DNA from: Pseudovibrio brasiliensis
GTDB lineage: Bacteria > Pseudomonadota > Alphaproteobacteria > Rhizobiales > Stappiaceae
Direction of reading: 5' to 3'
NCBI RefSeq assembly: GCF_018282095.1
Contig: NZ_CP074126.1
Location: forward strand, 2,366,501 to 2,430,500
DNA length: 64,000 bases
In this document: positions 52,895 through 60,983 of the stretch, in pieces
Layout: the number at the start of each line of letters is the position of its first letter
Numbering within the stretch: the first letter of the stretch is position 1
Made by a program: the position numbers and the translations under genes
Notes under the pieces: generated by a model
The model's database searches: none
Told to the model about the DNA's origin: nothing
Seen by the model: the letters and a program-made list of their open reading frames with translations, nothing else

Positions 52895-54172
52895 ATGCGG
52901 AATGAAAAAATGGCAGCCAATCTTGCATCTGACAGCACCAAAGGCCAAAGCAAAAACAACACGCCTTCGCAGGAAAAGAGCTATGATTGCGCTGTTATAG
53001 GCACAGGCCCCGCAGGCATGATTGCCGCGCTGGCACTGGCCAGCAACGGTCTTGAAACTGTTCTGATTGGCCCGCCAGTCAATCTGAATGATGCCCGCAC
53101 AACAGCTCTTATGGACGCTTCCCGCCAGTTTCTGGATAACATCGGCATCTGGAAAGACCTGCGCGCGTCCTTCACACCGCTGGAAAAGATGCGCCTGATT
53201 GATGGCACAGATCGTCTTATTCGCGCACCGGAAACAACCTTTGCAGCTTCTGAGCTCGACCTGCCAGCGTTCGGCTACAACATCCTCAACAAGGATCTGA
53301 ATCGCGTTCTGTTTGACCTGGTCAATGCGAACGAGCTCATCGAGCTCGTGGAAGACACCATCAAAAACGTGAGCGGCAACGACCACAAAGCAACCGTCGA
53401 GCTGAACAACACCCAGGACCTGACTTGTCAGGTGGTGATTGGCGCCGATGGCCGGAACTCAGTGGTCCGCCGCGCAGCAGGCATTGAGACGAAGAACTGG
53501 AAGTACCCACAAGCGGCGCTCGTTCTCAACCTCAAACACGACCTGCCGCACTATAACATCTCCACCGAGTTCCATCGCAACACCGGCCCGTTCACCATGG
53601 TACCGCTTCCAGGCAAGTCTTCCTCACTTGTCTACGTGGAGACGCCGGAACGCGCTGAAGAGTTGAACAACTATAAAGACGAAGCGCTTGAGGCAGAGCT
53701 GGAAAAACTAAGCAAGTTCGTTCTCGGCTCCTTGAAGCTGGCAAGCCCGCGTCAGGTCTATCCACTATCCGGCCTGACTGCCGTTCACATGAGTGGCAAC
53801 CGCTCTTTGCTAATGGGCGAAGCCGCTCACGCCTTCCCGCCAATCGGCGCACAAGGTCTCAACCTGTCTCTGCGCGATGTGGCCGTTGCTACAGAGTTGC
53901 TTGCAAACGCCAAGCACACAAAGGCTGACATGGGTTCTGCAGAACTGCTGCAGAAGTACGATCGCAGCCGCAAAGCAGATGTCATCAGCCGTACAACAGC
54001 AGTAGACCTGCTCAACAGATCCTTGCTGACAGATGCCCTGCCCGTGCAAATGTTACGTTCCATGGGGCTTTACACAGCCTCCAGAATCCCACTCGTCCGC
54101 CGCTTGCTCATGCGCGAGGGCATTGCTCCATCTTGGAGCCTGCCAACGCTGATGCGCGCGCAGAACAATTAA
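52895..54172 (+). CDS. UbiH/UbiF/COQ6 family FAD hydroxylase
   Basis: A flavin monooxygenase of 425 residues that would hydroxylate the ubiquinone ring. The FAD motifs are VIGTGPAGMIAALALASNG near residue 35, IGADGRNSVVRRAAG near 180, and LMGEAAHAFPPIGAQGLNLS near 307, the usual GD-motif region with Glu in place of Asp. The N-terminus is about 28 residues longer than usual; ATG 52910 is an alternative start, since ribosome sites are weak at both. Which ring position it acts on is not known. It ends tail to tail with the AEC gene, overlapping by four bases. Confidence 0.87.
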   Translation: MRNEKMAANLASDSTKGQSKNNTPSQEKSYDCAVIGTGPAGMIAALALASNGLETVLIGPPVNLNDARTTALMDASRQFLDNIGIWKDLRASFTPLEKMRLIDGTDRLIRAPETTFAASELDLPAFGYNILNKDLNRVLFDLVNANELIELVEDTIKNVSGNDHKATVELNNTQDLTCQVVIGADGRNSVVRRAAGIETKNWKYPQAALVLNLKHDLPHYNISTEFHRNTGPFTMVPLPGKSSSLVYVETPERAEELNNYKDEALEAELEKLSKFVLGSLKLASPRQVYPLSGLTAVHMSGNRSLLMGEAAHAFPPIGAQGLNLSLRDVAVATELLANAKHTKADMGSAELLQKYDRSRKADVISRTTAVDLLNRSLLTDALPVQMLRSMGLYTASRIPLVRRLLMREGIAPSWSLPTLMRAQNN

Positions 54173-55119
54173 GGCACAAGTATTCCAGACTGAATGAGAT
54201 AGATGAGCGTTGGCAGCGTTATAACCGAGGCCAGCGTTCCATAAAGCACGGCAGTCGACGCCCGCTCTACATAAGCGGAGTAATGCTGCGCCAGCACATA
54301 AACATTAGCTGCTGGCGGCAGCGCAGCCATCAAAACAGCCGTTGAAATCCAAAGGCTGTCAAAGCCACCAATCCATTCCAGCAGAATGAACACGAGAACC
54401 GGATGCACGACCAGCTTGATCAGCAGCAGGATCGGCAGTTCCTTCGCCGTTCTGCGGCTTGGCTGCAAAGCGATGGTCACACCCATAGCAAACAACGCAC
54501 AGGGCGCAGCTGCCTGACGCAGGAACGATATCGTCTGATCAATCGCCACCGGTGGCTTGAACTCTATCGCCGCCGCCAGAATGCCTGCAAACACCGCCAA
54601 AATGAACGGATGCGTAACGATCTTCTTGAAGATCTCAAAGGCCAGCGGACCTACTTTGATGTTCTGAGACCCACCGATGGACATCATCATCGGCACCAGA
54701 ATGAACAGCAGGATCGTATCAAAACACAAGATCAAAGCCGTCGGTACAGCAGCACCAGCACCCAGCACAGCCAGCGTCACACCGGGCCCCATGTAACCGA
54801 TATTGGAGTAAGACCCCACCAGCGCCTGAACAGTCGCTTCTCCAATACTTCCCCGCAGGATAAACCGCGCAAAAGAATAAGCCACAGCGAACATAGCAAA
54901 GGTTGAAAATGTGGTCGCAGCTACAAAATCAAAGGTGGCCAGCTCTTCCAGCGGAGTTTCGGAAAGCAGCTGAAAAAACAAGGCAGGTAGCGCCAGATAA
55001 ACCACAAAGAAGTTCATCCACGCCAGGCCATCGCGCGAAAGCTTCGCACCACGACCAGAAACGAACCCTAAGAAGATGAGAAGGAAAAATGGCATTGCCA
55101 AATTCACAACATTGAGCAT
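54169..55119 (-). CDS. AEC family transporter
   Basis: An auxin-efflux-carrier-family membrane protein of 316 residues with about ten hydrophobic segments. LNVVNLAMPFFLLIFLGFVS opens the protein, and SNIGYMGPGVTLAVLG near residue 108 and ALPPAANVYVLAQHY near 269 are typical. Bacterial members move malate, malonate or other small organic acids. It is a single gene on the minus strand with the divergent lpxL-like gene 201 bases upstream. Confidence 0.88.
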   Translation of the reverse strand: MLNVVNLAMPFFLLIFLGFVSGRGAKLSRDGLAWMNFFVVYLALPALFFQLLSETPLEELATFDFVAATTFSTFAMFAVAYSFARFILRGSIGEATVQALVGSYSNIGYMGPGVTLAVLGAGAAVPTALILCFDTILLFILVPMMMSIGGSQNIKVGPLAFEIFKKIVTHPFILAVFAGILAAAIEFKPPVAIDQTISFLRQAAAPCALFAMGVTIALQPSRRTAKELPILLLIKLVVHPVLVFILLEWIGGFDSLWISTAVLMAALPPAANVYVLAQHYSAYVERASTAVLYGTLASVITLPTLIYLIQSGILVP

Positions 55120-55320
55120 CTAAACCATTTCCCCATGCAATTCTTTGGTGTTCTCCGTTTCCGACTGGAGAATGAGTTGCTTTTGAAAGACTGATTGGCT
55201 AATCACCATGACCGAGTTGAGCGTATATAGCCATTCTACAGAGGTTGGCATACCGGCAACTACGACACTATAGTATGCGAGTAAACGGAACTGGAAAGCT
55301 CCATCCGCCCAAAGGCCAAT

Positions 55321-56214
55321 ATGAAAGCTAAAAAATCCCGTCGCCCTCTTACACGTCGTGAGAAGCTCAGCTACCGAGCTGAATGGCTGGCGCTTAGATT
55401 TATCGGCGGAATTCTGCGCTCTCTGCCACTGGATTGGTCCTCCGCATTCATGGGAAATGTCTGGCGCATCATCGCGCCCATGACCCATCGGCATGCCCGC
55501 GCCAAAGCACACATCATGGCCGCTTACCCGGAAATGACGCTCAACGAAGCAGACAAAATTATCCGGGATATGTGGGAAAATCTGGGTCGCGTCTCCGCTG
55601 AGACCGTTTTGCTCTCCAAAATCCACAAGGATAAGAGCCGCGTTACCTATGCAAATCCAGAGGTCTTTGCACCGTCCGTCGGCGAAGGCGCCGTTCTAGT
55701 CACCATGCACTCCGGCAACTGGGAAGTGGTTTCCGATAAGGCTGAAGAACTGGGCTTGCCGCTCGCAGGTGTCTACCAGAAGCTCAAGAACCCCTATTCC
55801 GAATCCTACCTGATTGAGCGACGTAACTTTCTTTATAAGCTTGGCCTGTACTGCAAAGGTCACGACACCGGCGCAAAAATCATTTCAATCCTGCGTAAAA
55901 AAGGCTCAGTCGCCTTTGTTGCCGATGTTAGGGACCGCCGCGGTGTGAAGATCGACTTCTTCAAGCAACCTTCTGCCGCGACGCACATCCCTGCTGCGCT
56001 GGCCCGCACCATGAACAAGCGCCTCATCGCCGTGGTTGCCCGCCGCAGAAAAGGTGCCCGCTTCGAGATTCTTGCCAAAGAGATCCCGGTCGCCCGCACC
56101 AAGGACCGCGTTCAGGATGCCATCACCACAACGCAGGCAATGCACGACCAGTTCGAAGAATGGATCCGCGAAGAACCATCTCAGTGGATGTGGATCATGA
56201 AGAAGTGGATTTAA
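55321..56214 (+). CDS. LpxL/HtrB family lipid A acyltransferase
   Basis: A 297-residue acyltransferase of the inner membrane that adds a secondary acyl chain to Kdo2-lipid A. The H-x4-D/E motif is VTMHSGNWEVVSDKAEE near residue 130, and the PSSC-type region is GVKIDFFKQPSAATHIPAAL near 212. A basic N-terminus comes first. The end, SQWMWIMKKWI, matches the WxxxRW-like finish of the family. It is monocistronic. Other lysophospholipid acyltransferases are less likely because of length. Confidence 0.88.
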   Translation: MKAKKSRRPLTRREKLSYRAEWLALRFIGGILRSLPLDWSSAFMGNVWRIIAPMTHRHARAKAHIMAAYPEMTLNEADKIIRDMWENLGRVSAETVLLSKIHKDKSRVTYANPEVFAPSVGEGAVLVTMHSGNWEVVSDKAEELGLPLAGVYQKLKNPYSESYLIERRNFLYKLGLYCKGHDTGAKIISILRKKGSVAFVADVRDRRGVKIDFFKQPSAATHIPAALARTMNKRLIAVVARRRKGARFEILAKEIPVARTKDRVQDAITTTQAMHDQFEEWIREEPSQWMWIMKKWI

Positions 56215-56390
56215 TCAGGCCATATCGGCGCTAAGTGTAAGATAACGAGCAATCGCCTAAGCTGCTCAAACCACTCTACCTAAATGCAAATGTCTTCAGG
56301 ACTTAGCCCAAAGAGCTGATTTTGCACCGCACAATTATCTGTATACTCTCTCCCTGAATTTCCATTTCGGCTTGGGAGGGAGCTAGCCAG

Positions 56391-57428
56391 ATGAAAACCT
56401 ATCGTTCCTTTTATAAACCTCTGGCCATTGGTGCTCCAACACCGTTTGCTGAGCCACCTGTCGCGCTGGAACGCATGATCCACTTCGTGCCTCCGCACAT
56501 CGAGAAGATGCGCGCAAAGATCCCGCAGATGATTTCTCAGGTGGACGTTATTCTCGGCAATCTGGAAGATGCCATTCCAGCCGATGAAAAGCTGAATGCC
56601 CGCGAAGGCTTCATCCAGATGGCCAACGAAAACGACTTTGGCTCAACCAAACTCTGGACACGCATCAACTCGCTGGAAAGCCCGTGGGTTCTGGACGACA
56701 TCACCGAAATCGTCACCCGTTGCGGCAATAAGCTGGACGTGATCATGCTGCCGAAAGTCAACGGCCCATGGGACATTCACTATCTTGATCAGCTGCTCGC
56801 ACAACTGGAAGCCAAAGCAGGTGTAACCAAACCAATCCAGATCCATGCCATTCTGGAGACGGCAGAAGGCGTCAACAACGTGGAAGCCATCGCCACAGCT
56901 AGCCCACGCATGCACGGCATGAGCCTTGGTCCGGCAGATCTTGCAGCTTCCCGCGGTATGAAAACAACCCGCGTCGGTGGCGGCCATCCGGATTATCAGG
57001 TTCTGGCCGACGCCGATGGCGATGCACCACGCACCCGCTATCAGCAGGATCTCTGGCATTACACCGTCGCAAAAATGGTCGACGCCTGTCTCGCTGCAGG
57101 CATCAAACCATTCTACGGTCCATTCGGAGACTTCAGCGACCCTGCCGCCTGTGAAGCACAGTTCCGCAACTCCTTCCTCATGGGTTGCCTAGGCACATGG
57201 ACCCTGCACCCAAGCCAGATCGGCATTGCAAAATCCGTGTTCTCCCCTGAGCCAGAAGAAGTAAAATTTGCCCTTAGAATTCTGGAGGCAATGCCAGACG
57301 GGACCGGTGCTGTCATGCTGGATGGAAAAATGCAGGACGATGCCACCTGGAAGCAGGCAAAAGTGATTTGTGACCTTGCGGATCTGGTGATCTCAAAAGA
57401 CCCGGATTTGGCAGAAGCCTACACATAA
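56391..57428 (+). CDS. mcl1: L-malyl-CoA/beta-methylmalyl-CoA lyase
   Basis: A CitE-superfamily lyase of 345 residues that splits malyl-CoA to glyoxylate and acetyl-CoA and beta-methylmalyl-CoA to glyoxylate and propionyl-CoA, the latter in the ethylmalonyl-CoA pathway. It has [14 protein letters not shown] near residue 54 (acidic metal-site region), [16 protein letters not shown] near 160, [14 protein letters not shown] and the late [16 protein letters not shown]. The ATG has GGGAGGGAG upstream. It is a second, clearly different CitE family gene from that at 29576. A serine-cycle-type malyl-CoA lyase is the alternative. Confidence 0.88.
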   Translation: MKTYRSFYKPLAIGAPTPFAEPPVALERMIHFVPPHIEKMRAKIPQMISQVDVILGNLEDAIPADEKLNAREGFIQMANENDFGSTKLWTRINSLESPWVLDDITEIVTRCGNKLDVIMLPKVNGPWDIHYLDQLLAQLEAKAGVTKPIQIHAILETAEGVNNVEAIATASPRMHGMSLGPADLAASRGMKTTRVGGGHPDYQVLADADGDAPRTRYQQDLWHYTVAKMVDACLAAGIKPFYGPFGDFSDPAACEAQFRNSFLMGCLGTWTLHPSQIGIAKSVFSPEPEEVKFALRILEAMPDGTGAVMLDGKMQDDATWKQAKVICDLADLVISKDPDLAEAYT

Positions 57429-57435
57429 TCAATCC

Positions 57436-57461
57436 TGAAGAGTGGTCAGCACCACTCTTCA
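57436..57461 (+). other. Hairpin after mcl1
   Basis: TGAAGAGTGG (57436-57445) and CCACTCTTCA (57452-57461) pair around TCAGCA, seven bases after the stop. No T-run follows, so it may be a weak or Rho-assisted end or a stability element. Confidence 0.5.
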
Positions 57462-57566
57462 ACCCTCCGGATGTGCATATCAATGAAATGTGAGGAGCTA
57501 TTCATCCCCAAACGTCACATTTTGATCGGTTTGTGCTGCCTCTCGCCTCTTTGCTGCGCTATATAA

Positions 57567-57597
57567 CTTGACAATAAGCGCGCAACATGACCTTTAA
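57567..57597 (+). promoter_or_regulatory. Candidate heat-shock (RpoH) promoter for hspQ
   Basis: CTTGACA (57567-57573), a 17-base spacer and CCTTTAA (57591-57597) resemble alphaproteobacterial sigma-32 promoters, whose -35 element starts CTTGA. It lies about 45 bases before the hspQ ATG. A housekeeping sigma promoter would also tolerate TTGACA. Confidence 0.5.
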
Positions 57598-57640
57598 GGC
57601 GCCCTGACAAGATACAGTATCTTCGAAAGCTTGGTGGATT

Positions 57641-57973
57641 ATGGAGACAATTAGAACCGCGAAATTCAGAATTGGACAGGTCGTTCGTCACCGCCTGTAC
57701 CCGTTCCGTGGCATAGTCTTCGACGTGGACCCAACATTCGACAACACTGAAGAATGGTGGGAGTCAATTCCCGAAGAAGCACGTCCAAGCAAGGACCAGC
57801 CTTTTTATCACCTTCTTGCTGAAAACGCAGAAAGTGAATACATCGCCTACGTCTCGGAACAGAATCTGGAAAAAGACGACAGTGGCGAACCTGTGCGACA
57901 TCCGCAGGTCGAAGAATTTTTTGATGAAACAACCGATGGCGACTACATCGTCAAGGATGTAGAGATCCACTAA
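57641..57973 (+). CDS. hspQ: Heat shock protein HspQ
   Basis: A small protein of 110 residues. HspQ is known to help degrade DnaA under stress and, in Yersinia, to enhance Lon protease specificity. Family marks are AKFRIGQVVRHRLYPFRGIV near residue 7-26, FDVDPTFDNTEEWW, and PFYHLLAENAESEYIAYVSE. Length is normal. A likely heat-shock promoter lies upstream and a perfect bidirectional terminator downstream. Confidence 0.95.
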   Translation: METIRTAKFRIGQVVRHRLYPFRGIVFDVDPTFDNTEEWWESIPEEARPSKDQPFYHLLAENAESEYIAYVSEQNLEKDDSGEPVRHPQVEEFFDETTDGDYIVKDVEIH

Positions 57974-58030
57974 GGCTATTGCTGAACGCCGCTCATGGAA
58001 ACAGCAGTTCATCACGACCAAGAGATCAAT

Positions 58031-58064
58031 AAAAAACCCGAAGGAATTCTCCTTCGGGTTTTTT
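58031..58064. terminator. Bidirectional terminator between hspQ and ialB-like gene
   Basis: A perfect 15-bp stem: AAAAAACCCGAAGGA (58031-58045) and TCCTTCGGGTTTTTT (58050-58064) around ATTC. The A and T runs give U-tracts in both directions for two convergent genes. Confidence 0.93.
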
Positions 58065-58088
58065 GATGCCTAAAGCACGAAAACCAGA

Positions 58089-58703
58089 TTACTGGTTTGC
58101 CTGACGCTGCTGCTCAATCAGCTTCTGACGAGCGGCTTCAGCGCGCTTCTGAAGTTCAGACTGCAGGCGCTCCTGCTTTGCCTGAAGTTCTTCAGGCTTG
58201 ATCGCTTCACCATCATAAATACGGGTGAACCCTTTCAAGGTCAGGTCGAATGGACGAGCCTTACCCTGCTGGTTCAAAGTGGTGATGATCAGTTTGCCAC
58301 CCTTTTTCAGGCCACCGATAAAGGTGTCATCAATAACCATTTCGGCAATACAAGCGTTTGGAAAGCAAATTGTATATTTCGCTTCAGACTGTTTGCCACC
58401 ATCTACCTGAACGCGCAGACCCGGCTGGATCAGCATTCCAGGAGGAACAGCAAGGTGCAGCAATTTGCGGCTTTCGCCGGTCACTTCACGCACAACAGCC
58501 TGTGCAAGGAACTGGCCAGTGTCCGTGCGCAGTTCTTGTGTAATAAGGCAGAATTCCTTCTTGGATTTTGGATCAGTATTACACACTTTCACCCAAGCAT
58601 CTTCTGCTTGTGCATTCTGCGCAAAACTGGTGCCAGCAAAGCCAACTGCGGCCATTGCTGCAATAATCCCACCAGTCAGAACGCCCTTGAAATTAACGGC
58701 CAT
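58089..58703 (-). CDS. Invasion-associated locus B (IalB) family protein
   Basis: A periplasmic protein of 204 residues. The signal peptide runs to about residue 29 (GTSFAQNAQAEDAW). The IalB fold has paired cysteines (WVKVCNTDPKSKKEFCLITQ and YTICFPNACIAEMVID) that probably form disulfides. The C-terminus, from about 170, is a charged Glu/Gln/Arg-rich helix likely to form a coiled coil (EELQAKQERLQSELQKRAEA). IalB aids erythrocyte invasion in Bartonella, but homologues are common in free-living relatives and the role here is unknown. ATG 58703 follows GAGGAAA; the longer frame to 58841 has no support. Confidence 0.88.
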   Translation of the reverse strand: MAVNFKGVLTGGIIAAMAAVGFAGTSFAQNAQAEDAWVKVCNTDPKSKKEFCLITQELRTDTGQFLAQAVVREVTGESRKLLHLAVPPGMLIQPGLRVQVDGGKQSEAKYTICFPNACIAEMVIDDTFIGGLKKGGKLIITTLNQQGKARPFDLTLKGFTRIYDGEAIKPEELQAKQERLQSELQKRAEAARQKLIEQQRQANQ

Positions 58704-59004
58704 CCCAAATTTCCTCAAAGTTTGATCCGGTGCAAAACGATGCCTCCGGCAATTACGCAGCAACCAATTTCTAGGTTCAACAGTGTTTTGACTGCTTGTT
58801 CGGCGCCAAGCATACTCAGAACAGAGCTGAAAAAAAGGCAACGCACCTGTTAAATGCTACTTATGTACTTCTTTAAACACCTCGAAGCCATTTTTCCACC
58901 TATAGATTGGGGTGGTTACTGTCCTTTTCCAAAGCCTCGTAGGCTGAATTTTCCTCAGAATCGTATTATTGCTAGTTTCTGCGGACGCCCTAGGAGAAAT
59001 TCGA
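58704..59004. other. Divergent promoter region
   Basis: About 300 bases between the start of the ialB-like gene and the yejA-like gene. No gene was seen. GAGGAAA and TAGGAGAAAT at the two ends are the ribosome sites; promoters for both genes must lie here but no clear consensus was found. Confidence 0.6.
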
Positions 59005-60867
59005 ATGTCTCATTTCCGATCCTATGTGAATGGAATAAATAAATTTGCGAAGGGTCTTGTTGTCCTTTCCGGTGTGGCAACATTAGCTTACTCAACCGCC
59101 CTTGCTCAGGATACGGTGCCATGGAGCCATGGTATTGCAATGCATGGGAAACCTGCTCTGCCAGCAGATTATACCCACCTGCCCTATGCCAATCCTGATG
59201 CGCCTAAAGGCGGTCGTCTCTCTCTCGGCGTTCAAGGTACTTTTGATAGTCTGAATTCCTTTGCCCTCAAAGGGGCATGGACCTCTGCGCGCGGTATGAA
59301 AGAGCGCCAGATGGGCAACTACATTCTAGAAAGCCTGCTTCTGCGCAGCAACGATGAAGCATTCACATTGTATGCACACCTTGCAGAAGCCGTGCGTATG
59401 CCGGAAGAGCGCAACTGGATCGAGTTTCGCCTAAATCCAAATGCGAAGTTCTCCAGCGGAGACCCATTAACCGTTGATGACATTATCTTTTCTCTGGAAA
59501 CCATCCGCGATCATGGCCGCCCGCCATATGCGCGCTGGTACGGAAAAGTCGTCAACTTCGAAAAAACCGGGGAGCGCTCCGTAAAACTGCACTTTAAAGA
59601 TGGCAGCGACCGTGAACTGCCGCTCCTCATCGCACTGGCACCAATCTTCAACAGCCGGACAACTGATCCAAAGACCTTTGGCAACACCACGCTGACACCG
59701 CCAGTCGGCACCGGCCCGTACATATTCTCTGAGATCAATCCGGGCCGCCGTACCACCTACACGCGCCGTGACGATTACTGGGCCAAAGATCTGCCTCAGA
59801 AAATCGGTTTCGATAACTTCAACGAAGTCACCGTCGACTATTTCCGCGATTACAACGCCCTGCAGGAAGCCTTCCGCAAAGGCGATACCGAAGCTTTGAT
59901 CTACGCCAACCCAAGCCTTTGGGAAAGTGCTGGCAATTTCCCGGCGTTTGAAGAAGGCAAAGTGGTCAAAGACGTGTTTGAACGTGGCACGCCTCCAGCC
60001 ATGACTGGCATCGCCTTCAACACCCGCCGCACGCAATTTGCAGATAAGCGTGTGCGTCAGGCCCTCGGAATGCTGCTCGACTTCAAGTGGATCAACAGAA
60101 CCCTGTTCAACGGTCTGTACCAGCGCACTGACGGCTACTGGGACAACTCAGAGCTTTCCTCCATCGGTCGCCCTGCGAGCGAGATGGAAAAGAAACTGCT
60201 CGAGCCATTCCCGAATGTTGTGACTGATGATGTCCTTGCAGGCACATGGCGTCCATCAGAAGCGGATGGCTCCGGACGCGACCGCAAGGTGCTGCGGGAT
60301 GCATTGAACCTCTTCAAACAAGCAGGTTACAAACTGGACCAGGGCAAACTGGTGAACGCTGAAACTGGTGAACCGTTTGCATTCGAAATCCTCGTGCGTG
60401 TGCAGGACGAAGAGAAAGTCGCTCTAGCCGTGCAACGGACTGCAAAGCTTCTGGGCATCGATCTTGAAGTGCGTATGGTAGATGCAGCACAGTTTGAAGA
60501 ACGTCGCGCCTCATTTGAGTTCGACGCCCTCTTCAACACCTGGTTCGCTTCACTGTCTCCGGGCGGTGAGCAGTACGCCCGCTGGTCATCGCAGGCAGCT
60601 GACACCAAAAGCTCCAGAAACATCGTTGGCGCAAAAGAACCTGCCATTGATGCTTTGATTGATGCCATGGTTGCAGCCCGCAGCCGCGAAGAGTTCGTGG
60701 CCACAGTGCGGGCTTTCGACCGTGTTCTGATCTCCGGCTTCTATGCAATCCCGCTCTATCACGCACCAGCTGAATGGGTGGCGCGCTGGACCACAGTGGA
60801 GCATCCGGAGAAGACACCGCTATACGGCATGCAGTACGACAACTGGTGGGATGCACCTAAAGAGTAG
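59005..60867 (+). CDS. Peptide ABC transporter substrate-binding protein, YejA-like
   Basis: A family 5 extracellular solute-binding protein of 620 residues. A signal peptide covers about residues 1-31 (STALAQDTVPW). GIAMHGKPALPADYTHLPYA near residue 38, then ANPDAPKGGRLSLG, is the typical start of the YejA group, which imports peptides and, in E. coli, microcin C. The body has DIIFSLETI and TGPYIFSEINPGRRTTYTRR. No permease or ATPase genes follow, so its transporter partners must be elsewhere. ATG 59005 follows TAGGAGAAAT. Confidence 0.9.
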   Translation: MSHFRSYVNGINKFAKGLVVLSGVATLAYSTALAQDTVPWSHGIAMHGKPALPADYTHLPYANPDAPKGGRLSLGVQGTFDSLNSFALKGAWTSARGMKERQMGNYILESLLLRSNDEAFTLYAHLAEAVRMPEERNWIEFRLNPNAKFSSGDPLTVDDIIFSLETIRDHGRPPYARWYGKVVNFEKTGERSVKLHFKDGSDRELPLLIALAPIFNSRTTDPKTFGNTTLTPPVGTGPYIFSEINPGRRTTYTRRDDYWAKDLPQKIGFDNFNEVTVDYFRDYNALQEAFRKGDTEALIYANPSLWESAGNFPAFEEGKVVKDVFERGTPPAMTGIAFNTRRTQFADKRVRQALGMLLDFKWINRTLFNGLYQRTDGYWDNSELSSIGRPASEMEKKLLEPFPNVVTDDVLAGTWRPSEADGSGRDRKVLRDALNLFKQAGYKLDQGKLVNAETGEPFAFEILVRVQDEEKVALAVQRTAKLLGIDLEVRMVDAAQFEERRASFEFDALFNTWFASLSPGGEQYARWSSQAADTKSSRNIVGAKEPAIDALIDAMVAARSREEFVATVRAFDRVLISGFYAIPLYHAPAEWVARWTTVEHPEKTPLYGMQYDNWWDAPKE

Positions 60868-60883
60868 ATAAACACATAAAAAT

Positions 60884-60912
60884 TAGGCTGCGTTCTTGAT
60901 GAAGGCAGCCTA
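60884..60912 (+). other. Hairpin after the yejA-like gene
   Basis: TAGGCTGC (60884-60891) pairs with GCAGCCTA (60905-60912) around a 13-base loop. No T-run follows. It may reduce read-through to the next gene, which starts 72 bases later. Confidence 0.45.
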
Positions 60913-60983
60913 CTCAACAAAAGTGTCTATTAACCAACTTGCCGAATCTCGAATTTCTCAGTCGCCTAGCGGACTTACCTTAA

